A stretch of DNA of 47,206 bases from Thioglobus_B sp964566765. Its GTDB lineage: Bacteria; Pseudomonadota; Gammaproteobacteria; PS1; Pseudothioglobaceae. The stretch is taken from contig CAZMJI010000001.1 in the NCBI GenBank assembly GCA_964566765.1, positions 1-47,206 on the forward strand, in the 5' to 3' direction. This document shows, piece by piece, positions 41,206 through 47,206 of this stretch (positions are counted from its first letter, which is position 1; every line of letters begins with the position of its first letter). Made by a program: the position numbers and the translations under genes. The notes beneath the pieces were generated by a model. It searched no databases. It worked only from the letters and a program-made list of their open reading frames with translations, and had not been told where the DNA came from.

Positions 41206-42963
41206 TTAAGAAATTAGGTGTTTAAGCGGGCTGTTAGAAGCTGCTTCTTCATCGCCCAGTTCTTTCCAAGCATAGCGCAAGGCGTCGGTACGACGATCGA
41301 AGAAACGATTTTGACCAAACTGATCAACAAAGCCAGAACGCTTCAACACATTATCAATACCTTCGATACGGGCAAATAGAATCTCTACACCATTTGAAGA
41401 ACAACGCTCTAGTAGGCCTGAGAGCATCTCTTCACCGGAGGCGTCGATCTGACTGATGCCGGCCATATCAACAATCACGTATTTGATACATGGTTGTTTG
41501 TCCGCAATCAAGCCCAACATACGGTCTTCGAAGTAACCCGCATTGGCAAAGTATAGCGAACCTGAGTATTTCACAATCGACACCACTTCGCAGCTCTCGA
41601 TTTTGTTATCCAGTGCATTAACGAACATGGTTGAGCCACTATGGGCTGACAGCTCAATAAATCTTGGTGTCATGGTGCGGAATAGGAATAGTGCTAGTGA
41701 CAGAATCACACCGATCACAATACCGTTTTCTAGGTGTGGCGCAAACAATAAGGTCAACACAAATGAGGTTACTGCCACCACTGCATCGTGCTTTTCAACT
41801 TTCCAAGCGTGCTTGATTGGCTCGAACTTGATCAAGTTAATCACCGCCATAATAATCACCGCGGCTAGAGTTGCTTGCGGCAGGTGATATAGTAGCGGGG
41901 TTAAAAATAGCAATGTTAGACCGACAATCACCGCAGTCACCACTGATGAGAAGCCCGTCACCGCACCGGCTGAGATATTCACCGCTGAACGTGAGAAAGA
42001 ACCCGATACCGCATAACCCTGGAATAGGCTTGATACCACGTTTGATAGGCCTTGACCCATCAGCTCTTGGTCAGCATCTAAACGCTGCTTGGTTTGTGCA
42101 GCCATGGCTTTGGCAATTGAGATCGCCTCCATAAAACCAATCAGACCAATGGTGATCGCAGTGATCATCATCTGGTTCATCACCGAGAAATCAAAAGATG
42201 GAATCACCAGCGATGGCAGACCTTCTGGAATGGTGCCCACAATCGCGCCGCCATAGCCGCCAGCTTCAACAACGCCACCAAAGTTAGTCAGCCATGAAAT
42301 CACCGTGGTCACGGCTACCGCAATCAACACACCTGGCCATTTTGGCAGGAATTTTTTAATAAAGATCATAATGGCAAAAGCAATCAGCGCAATGCCTAGG
42401 GTAACCATATGCGTGTCTGTTGTGGCATTAACCAAGGTGCCCCAAACTTGTTCATAAGTGTTCTCACCCTCACCTTTGGCCACACCAAATACCTTGTTAA
42501 GCTGTGACGTACCAATAATAATAGCCGCTGCGTTGGTGAAGCCTACCACCACTGGGTGTGATAAGAAGTTAATGACAAAGCCCAGCTTTAGCGCGCCTAG
42601 GGCAAACTGAAAGATACCTACCAAGAAGGCCAGTAATGAAGCATAGATCACATACTGCTCCATGGTCGCACCTTCTGGCAAAATGGTTGGCACAGCCGCC
42701 GCGGTTAGTAGTGATACCACTGCCACTGGGCCGGTTCCTAGTTGTCTTGATGAACCCATCAATGCGGCAATCATCACCGGCAAAAATGAGGCGTATAGAC
42801 CATGCTGTGGTGGCAAGCCAGCCAGCTGCGCATAAGCCATAGACTGTGGCACCAATACCAAAGCCACCGTCAGACCGGCAACCGCATCTGCTTTTAAAAC
42901 ACCTGAGTCTTTAATCTCATGAATCCAAGCCAAAAAAGGCAAAAATCTTGCAATTTTGTTCAT
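41206..42963 (-). CDS. SulP family anion permease
   Basis: 585 residues. N-terminal sulfate-transporter domain with PQSMAYAQLAGLPPQHGLYAS (key part PQSMAYAQLAGLPP), about 11-14 helices, DQELMGQGLSNVVSSLF and GSFSRSAVN; the C-terminal STAS domain (about 445-560) holds KYVIVDMAGISQIDASGEEML. SulP proteins carry sulfate, bicarbonate or other anions; some marine members (BicA) are Na+/bicarbonate symporters, so sulfate should not be assumed. AGGA lies before the ATG; a leader of about 100 nt with a hairpin precedes it. Confidence 0.92.
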   Translation of the reverse strand: MNKIARFLPFLAWIHEIKDSGVLKADAVAGLTVALVLVPQSMAYAQLAGLPPQHGLYASFLPVMIAALMGSSRQLGTGPVAVVSLLTAAAVPTILPEGATMEQYVIYASLLAFLVGIFQFALGALKLGFVINFLSHPVVVGFTNAAAIIIGTSQLNKVFGVAKGEGENTYEQVWGTLVNATTDTHMVTLGIALIAFAIMIFIKKFLPKWPGVLIAVAVTTVISWLTNFGGVVEAGGYGGAIVGTIPEGLPSLVIPSFDFSVMNQMMITAITIGLIGFMEAISIAKAMAAQTKQRLDADQELMGQGLSNVVSSLFQGYAVSGSFSRSAVNISAGAVTGFSSVVTAVIVGLTLLFLTPLLYHLPQATLAAVIIMAVINLIKFEPIKHAWKVEKHDAVVAVTSFVLTLLFAPHLENGIVIGVILSLALFLFRTMTPRFIELSAHSGSTMFVNALDNKIESCEVVSIVKYSGSLYFANAGYFEDRMLGLIADKQPCIKYVIVDMAGISQIDASGEEMLSGLLERCSSNGVEILFARIEGIDNVLKRSGFVDQFGQNRFFDRRTDALRYAWKELGDEEAASNSPLKHLIS

Positions 42964-43144
42964 CTTTATCCTAATCAGAATTAATAAATGGCTCCGCTTT
43001 GCGCGGAAGCAATGAAAACTAGTGTGGTTTATCGACTAAAGTCACAATAGCGAGAATATAAGCGAAACATTATATACGAATACCCGCATTATTTGCGGAT
43101 TTTTTAGGCAAATCAACGGCTTTTTGCCCAAATTTGACGACCTT
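42964..43144. promoter_or_regulatory. sulP-type gene leader and rimM downstream region
   Basis: 181-bp gap. On the minus strand TATAAT at 43069-43074 gives the permease a leader of about 100 nt, containing a hairpin (GCTTCCGC.. with GCGG.AGC, 42991-43010, one bulge). On the plus strand CCGCA/TGCGG (43084-43098) followed by ATTTTTT looks like a small terminator facing away from any annotated plus-strand gene. No clear terminator for rimM. Confidence 0.4.
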
Positions 43145-43627
43145 TTAAAAGTCTTCGTCCCAATCAACCTGGATTTGTCCAGCTTCTAGATCCACCTGGA
43201 TCAGATGTGGCTCAATAAAAGGCACCCAATGTTCTTTGTGAGTTTTACTAATAAGCACCGCATTGGCACCGGTGTCCATGAGGTTTTTCACCTTGCCCAA
43301 TGACACGCCTTGGGTGTTAATCACCTCAAGACCAATCAGGTCTTCCCAGTAGTACTCGCCTGGCTCTAACTGCGGTAGTTGCTCGCGATTGATGTAGATT
43401 TCAATGCCAATTAGCGCACGCGCCTGCTCTCGGTCATCGATGCCTTTAATGCCCGCCACCACAGTTTTAGATTGCTCTCGACCACCGCTTAACTCTAAGG
43501 TTTGCCACTGATTGTCAATCTTCACCTGCCAGGGCTGATAAGTTAGGATGTTTTTCCTAGGCTCGGTGTGTGAGAAGATTTTTACCCAGCCCTTAACACC
43601 AAAAAGGCCATTGATCTTACCGACCAA
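43145..43627 (-). CDS. rimM: 16S rRNA processing protein RimM
   Basis: About 160 residues counted from a TTG at 43627. There is no in-frame ATG between the rpsP stop and VGKINGLFGVKGWVKIFS, so the start is non-ATG: TTG (AAAGG 3 nt before it) or a CTG further up. N-terminal RimM domain plus PRC-barrel domain (LEPGEYYWEDLIGLEV, GANAVLISK, VPFIEPHLIQVDLEAGQI). It helps mature the 30S head. It follows rpsP as usual, but trmD and rplS do not follow it. Confidence 0.9.
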   Translation of the reverse strand: MVGKINGLFGVKGWVKIFSHTEPRKNILTYQPWQVKIDNQWQTLELSGGREQSKTVVAGIKGIDDREQARALIGIEIYINREQLPQLEPGEYYWEDLIGLEVINTQGVSLGKVKNLMDTGANAVLISKTHKEHWVPFIEPHLIQVDLEAGQIQVDWDEDF

Positions 43628-43661
43628 TAGCCTTTGGTGTTTGGATTCAGTCAGCTTAGAA

Positions 43662-44087
43662 TTACTCAGCTGCTGCTTCCTCGGCGTCTGCCTCTTGAGC
43701 TTCAGCTTCCGCTGCTGCTGCGGCTTCTGCTTCTGCGGCTGCCTTGGCTTCTGCCTCAGCTGCTGCTTTGGCTTCTGCTTCTGCTTTCGCCTTAGCCGCT
43801 TCTACCTTCGCAGTTTGCGCTGCTAGGCGCTTCTCACGAATTGAAGGGTCTTTGAATTCTTTAATCAGTTGCTTAACACGATCAGACACTTGCGCGCCTT
43901 GGCCGGTCCAGTATGCTAATCTGTCTTCTTCGATGGTTAGCCTAACTTCTTGTCCGCGCGCCACTGGGTTGAAGTATCCAATACGCTCAATGTAAGCTGA
44001 GTCTCTACGCTTTCTAGAGTCTGTTGCTACAATCGAATAAAAAGGTTTTTTCTTGGCTCCACCTCTAGCTAGTCTAATTTTAACCAT
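43662..44087 (-). CDS. rpsP: 30S ribosomal protein S16 with long acidic/alanine tail
   Basis: 141 residues. Residues 1-82 are a normal S16 (MVKIRLARGGAKKKPFYSIV, then RIGYFNP and RVKQLIKEFKDPSIREKR). Residues 83-141 are a low-complexity run of Ala, Glu, Lys and a few Asp/Gln, predicted as one long helix, ending AEEAAAE. S16 binds 16S rRNA early in 30S assembly. AAGGAGC precedes the ATG, and a TATAAT overlaps the purB stop codon. The tail is intact in frame up to the rimM region. Confidence 0.95.
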   Translation of the reverse strand: MVKIRLARGGAKKKPFYSIVATDSRKRRDSAYIERIGYFNPVARGQEVRLTIEEDRLAYWTGQGAQVSDRVKQLIKEFKDPSIREKRLAAQTAKVEAAKAKAEAEAKAAAEAEAKAAAEAEAAAAAEAEAQEADAEEAAAE

Positions 44088-44141
44088 GGGTTTTTTGCTC
44101 CTTATTGAAAAAAATCTTACGCAAAATGCATAAGACGCGAA

Positions 44142-44147
44142 ATTATA
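44142..44147 (-). promoter_or_regulatory. -10 box of rpsP-rimM
   Basis: TATAAT on the minus strand overlapping the last codon and stop of purB. A TTGGCT at 44167-44172 is a weak -35 at 19 bp. Confidence 0.5.
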
Positions 44148-45519
44148 TCAGTTTTTTCAGCGCTTCAGCCAACTTTTGCGCATCACCGGTGTAGCCTGAT
44201 GGCGTTAATGCGGCCAATGCTTGTTTGGCTTCCTCTGGAATCTCTAAATCTGCCACAAATTCTGAGAGAATTTGCGCATTAATCGATTGGCCTCGAGTCA
44301 GTGCTTTGAGTTTCTCATACGGATTTTCTACGCCATAACGACGCATTACCGTTTGGATTGGCTCTGCCAAAACTTCCCAAGAACTATCTAGATCTTCGGC
44401 CAATCTGGCTTCATTGGTCTCCAGCTTGCCAATGCCTTTGGCAATTGAGGCATAGGCGATCAACGCATGACCGCAGCTCACACCTAAGTTACGCAGTACC
44501 GTTGAGTCTGATAGATCGCGCTGCCAACGTGAGATGGCCAGCTTGTCTGCCAAGTGGGTATTAATGGCGCCGGCAATACCTAAGTTGCCCTCACCATTTT
44601 CAAAATCGATTGGATTAACCTTGTGCGGCATGGTTGATGAGCCCACTTCACCGGCCACGGTCTTCTGCTTAAAGTAACCCAGAGAAATATAGCCCCAAAC
44701 ATCGCGACAAAAATCAATCAAAATGGTGTTGAAGCGATTCATCGCATGGAAGTATTCTGCAATATAGTCGTGCGGCTCAATCTGTGGGGTATACATGGCG
44801 TAGTTCACGCCCAGGCTCTCAATAAAGTCTTCAGAGATTGCCTGCCAATCCAGGTTTGGATAAGCCGATAGATGCGCATTAAAGTTACCCACTGCACCGT
44901 TAAATTTACCCATCACTTTAACTTGTTCTAGGTTGTCCAGCTGACGCTTGAGTCGATACGCAAAGTTGGCCATCTCTTTACCCACTGTGGTTGGTGAGGC
45001 GGTTTGGCCATGCGTTCTAGAGAGCATCGGCACACCGGCATTATTCTCAGCCAGCGCGGCAATAAGCGCCAGCAGGTTGTTCATTCTCTCAGTGAGCACG
45101 CTGCGACCATCAATTAGCATTAGCGCGTGTGATAGGTTATTAATATCCTCAGAGGTGCAAGCAAAATGGAAGAATTCGCTGACTGCTTCCAGTTCGGCGT
45201 TGCCCTTGATTTTATCCTTCAGGAAATACTCCACCGCTTTCACATCGTGGTTGGTGGTTTTCTCAATCTCTTTAACCGCTTGCGCATCGGCTTCGCTAAA
45301 GTTATCCACAATGCCGTCTAAGGCTTGATTGGCTGCCGCACTAAAGCTTGGTACCTCGCTAATGCCAGGGTTATTGGCCATCGCTTGTAGCCAGCGAACC
45401 TCAATCAGGACGCGGTATTTAATCAAGCCAAATTCACTAAAAATATTGCCCAATACTTTGGTCTTATCGAAGTAACGACCATCGATTGGAGAGATTGCGT
45501 TGAGCTGGGTTAAATTCAT
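44143..45519 (-). CDS. purB: Adenylosuccinate lyase
   Basis: 458 residues, fumarase/aspartase superfamily. Signature SSTMPHKVNPIDFENGEGN (flexible loop with catalytic serine), start SPIDGRYFDKTKVLG, EKTTNHDVKAVEYFLK, FACTSEDINNLSHALM and SRTHGQTASPTTVGKE. This long form with SPIDGRY is typical of gammaproteobacterial PurB. It acts twice in purine synthesis, making AICAR and AMP. The AAAGG about 12 nt before the ATG is a weak ribosome-binding site. It is divergent from acnB. Confidence 0.97.
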   Translation of the reverse strand: MNLTQLNAISPIDGRYFDKTKVLGNIFSEFGLIKYRVLIEVRWLQAMANNPGISEVPSFSAAANQALDGIVDNFSEADAQAVKEIEKTTNHDVKAVEYFLKDKIKGNAELEAVSEFFHFACTSEDINNLSHALMLIDGRSVLTERMNNLLALIAALAENNAGVPMLSRTHGQTASPTTVGKEMANFAYRLKRQLDNLEQVKVMGKFNGAVGNFNAHLSAYPNLDWQAISEDFIESLGVNYAMYTPQIEPHDYIAEYFHAMNRFNTILIDFCRDVWGYISLGYFKQKTVAGEVGSSTMPHKVNPIDFENGEGNLGIAGAINTHLADKLAISRWQRDLSDSTVLRNLGVSCGHALIAYASIAKGIGKLETNEARLAEDLDSSWEVLAEPIQTVMRRYGVENPYEKLKALTRGQSINAQILSEFVADLEIPEEAKQALAALTPSGYTGDAQKLAEALKKLI

Positions 45520-45595
45520 ATTGTAAAAAACCTTTTCGTTATATAACCAATAAAATGATAGAATTATACGCTAGTTTACTATTTGGGAATCGGAC
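45520..45595. promoter_or_regulatory. Divergent purB/acnB promoter region
   Basis: 76-bp AT-rich gap. GTATAAT on the minus strand (ATTATAC on the plus, near 45563-45569) is a candidate -10 for purB; on the plus strand the same letters give TTATAC for acnB. The minus-strand leader would be about 40 nt. Confidence 0.4.
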
Positions 45596-47206
45596 ATGAA
45601 ACAGGCTTATCTTCAACATGTGGAAGAACGTGCGCAAGAGAACTTGCCACCATTGGCGCTTAATGCAGAACAAACCAAATCTGTGGTCGACAATCTAATT
45701 GCCGGCAACGACGAAGCATTCTACCTAGACCTACTAACGCATCGCGTACCACCAGGTGTGGACGAAGCTGCTTATGTTAAAGCTGGTTTCCTAGCGCATG
45801 TTGCCAAAGGCGAGCAAGCCTGTAATGCCATTAGCAAAGCGCAGGCGGCGGAACTACTGGGCACCATGGTCGGTGGTTACAATATTGCACCGATGATCGA
45901 CCTATTAGATGACGAAGCCTTAGCGCCCCTAGCGGCCAAGAGCCTGTCACACACGCTGTTGATGTTTGACGCCTTCTACGATGTTAAAGACAAGGCGGAT
46001 GCGGGTAATGCTGCAGCCAAACAAGTAATACAGTCTTGGGCTGATGGTGAATGGTTCACTTCTAAAGACAAAGTTGCTGAGAAAATGACGGTGACGGTAT
46101 TTAAGGTCACCGGTGAGACTAACACAGACGATTTGTCACCTGCACCAAACGCTTGGTCACGTCCAGATATTCCACTACATGCCAGAGCTATGTTAAAAAT
46201 GGCCCGTGATGGCATCAACCCAGATGAGCCAGGTGAAGTGGGTCCAATTGCCCAACTAGAAGCGCTTAATGAAAAAGGCTTTCCACTGGCCTACGTAGGT
46301 GATGTGGTTGGTACTGGCTCTTCACGTAAATCTGCCACCAACTCAGTATTGTGGTTTATGGGTGATGAGATTCCTTACGTACCGAATAAGAAAGATGGTG
46401 GTGTTTGCCTAGGTGGCAAGATTGCGCCGATTTTCTTCAATACCATGGAAGATTCAGGTGCGCTACCGATTGAACTGGATGTGGCCAAACTTAACATGGG
46501 TGATGTGATTGACATCTATCCATACGAAGGCGTGGTTAAAGCACATGATAGCGACGAAGTACTGAGCACCTTCAGTCTGAAGTCAGAGGTGATTCTGGAT
46601 GAAGTACAGGCTGGCGGTCGTATTCCACTGATTATTGGTCGTGGCCTAACGGCTCGTGCTCGTGAAGCACTGGGTCTGGGTACATCAGAGCTATTCCGCT
46701 CACCAGTTGAGATTGAAGATTCAGGCAAAGGTTTCTCACTAGCACAAAAGATGGTGGGTAAAGCTTGTGGCGTTGAAGGCATTCGCCCAGGTACTTACTG
46801 CGAGCCTAAGATGACTACGGTAGGTTCACAAGACACCACCGGTCCAATGACACGAGACGAACTAAAAGACCTAGCTTGCCTAGGCTTCTCAGCGGATCTA
46901 GTGATGCAAAGTTTCTGCCACACAGCGGCTTATCCAAAGCCAGTTGATGTGCAAACACACCACACCCTGCCTGACTTTATTATGAACCGTGGCGGTGTGT
47001 CGCTACGCCCAGGTGATGGTGTGATCCACTCTTGGCTAAACCGTATGCTACTGCCAGATACCGTGGGTACCGGTGGTGACTCGCACACGCGCTTCCCAAT
47101 TGGTATCTCATTCCCAGCGGGTTCGGGCCTGGTCGCCTTTGCCGCTGCAACCGGTGTGATGCCACTGGATATGCCAGAATCGGTACTGGTGCGCTTCTCA
47201 GGTGAG
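45596..47206 (+). CDS. acnB: Aconitate hydratase B, 5' part
   Basis: The ATG at 45596 opens a frame that stays open to the window end: 537 codons of a protein usually about 860 residues long. It starts KQAYLQHVEERAQENLPPLAL, shown here only as the opening MKQAYLQHVEER, and continues through the AcnB HEAT-like domain (HRVPPGVDEAAYVKAGFL), the swivel domain (GDVVGTGSSRKSATNS) and into the first catalytic domain (VGTGGDSHTRFPIGISF). The three iron-sulfur cysteines lie beyond the window. AcnB is the main TCA-cycle aconitase. No Shine-Dalgarno sequence is obvious before the ATG. Confidence 0.95.
   Translation, partial: MKQAYLQHVEERAQENLPPLALNAEQTKSVVDNLIAGNDEAFYLDLLTHRVPPGVDEAAYVKAGFLAHVAKGEQACNAISKAQAAELLGTMVGGYNIAPMIDLLDDEALAPLAAKSLSHTLLMFDAFYDVKDKADAGNAAAKQVIQSWADGEWFTSKDKVAEKMTVTVFKVTGETNTDDLSPAPNAWSRPDIPLHARAMLKMARDGINPDEPGEVGPIAQLEALNEKGFPLAYVGDVVGTGSSRKSATNSVLWFMGDEIPYVPNKKDGGVCLGGKIAPIFFNTMEDSGALPIELDVAKLNMGDVIDIYPYEGVVKAHDSDEVLSTFSLKSEVILDEVQAGGRIPLIIGRGLTARAREALGLGTSELFRSPVEIEDSGKGFSLAQKMVGKACGVEGIRPGTYCEPKMTTVGSQDTTGPMTRDELKDLACLGFSADLVMQSFCHTAAYPKPVDVQTHHTLPDFIMNRGGVSLRPGDGVIHSWLNRMLLPDTVGTGGDSHTRFPIGISFPAGSGLVAFAAATGVMPLDMPESVLVRFSGE

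Noticed and set aside
43548..43826. Cysteine-rich 92-residue frame on the plus strand
   Set aside because: It is the antisense of the Ala/Glu repeat in the S16 tail, where GCN/GAR codons read as Cys, Phe and Leu on the other strand; no ribosome-binding site of its own.

Overview
This is a chromosomal housekeeping segment of a gammaproteobacterium, coding-dense and of middling GC (by eye about 45-50%). The assignment rests on gene order and family: dusB directly before fis and purH, a 6S RNA directly before the 5-formyl-THF cyclo-ligase gene, folB divergent from plsY, rpsP followed by rimM, and an AvtA-type valine-pyruvate aminotransferase, UbiH, PmbA, RnfH, AcnB and DbpA/DeaD helicases. The genus cannot be fixed from these genes. 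No phage, insertion sequence, CRISPR array, tRNA or rRNA was seen. Two 100-N blocks (3940-4039 and 40472-40571) are scaffold gaps, and each interrupts genes.

Layout, left to right. 1-3.5 kb, + strand: 3' end of deaD, a cold-shock protein gene, exonuclease I and endonuclease III. 3.5-4.6 kb, + strand: a DUF1841 gene and a fructosamine-kinase gene, falsely joined across a gap. 4.6-6.8 kb, - strand: asd-hisB-hisH. 6.9-11 kb, - strand: a compact run folB-folK-dsbA-thiD-hisC-nif3, with plsY divergent from folB. 11.6-13.2 kb, - strand: an ABC-2 exporter (yadG/yadH type). 13.3-19.4 kb, + strand: aceF-lpdA, a Pcm-like methyltransferase and a large RND/MMPL protein, closed by a terminator. 19.5-24.4 kb, + strand: nadB-def-dusB-fis-purH. 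24.3-27.5 kb: avtA (-), an unrecognised small protein (+) and dbpA (-). 27.6-29.5 kb, + strand: apt-mtnN, 6S RNA and fau. 29.5-33.6 kb, - strand: corC-safE-like-pmbA-ubiH. 33.6-38 kb, - strand: lptB-tsaD, then comM-hisA-rnfH. 38-39.5 kb: birA (-) and truA (+), divergent across 20 bp. 39.6-43 kb, - strand: an SLC13 permease (broken by a gap) and a SulP permease. 43.1-45.5 kb, - strand: purB, rpsP, rimM. From 45.6 kb: 5' part of acnB (+), running off the window.

Genes that work together: Apt and MtnN close an adenine salvage loop; AceF and Lpd are two of the three pyruvate dehydrogenase components, without E1 beside them; HisA, HisB, HisC and HisH belong to one pathway but lie in three separate transcription units; DeaD and the cold-shock protein form a cold-adaptation pair; SulP and SLC13 are neighbouring anion transporters.

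No obviously novel multi-gene system is visible. The most unusual signals are small: an 8-codon ORF with the best Shine-Dalgarno sequence in the window, overlapping a perfect hairpin before nadB (19404-19443); repeated placement of a -10 box 5-8 nt before the start codon, suggesting leaderless mRNAs for about six genes; a symmetric -10 shared by birA and truA; an Ala/Glu-rich tail of about 59 residues on ribosomal protein S16; and hairpins in the leader of the sulfate-permease-like gene.
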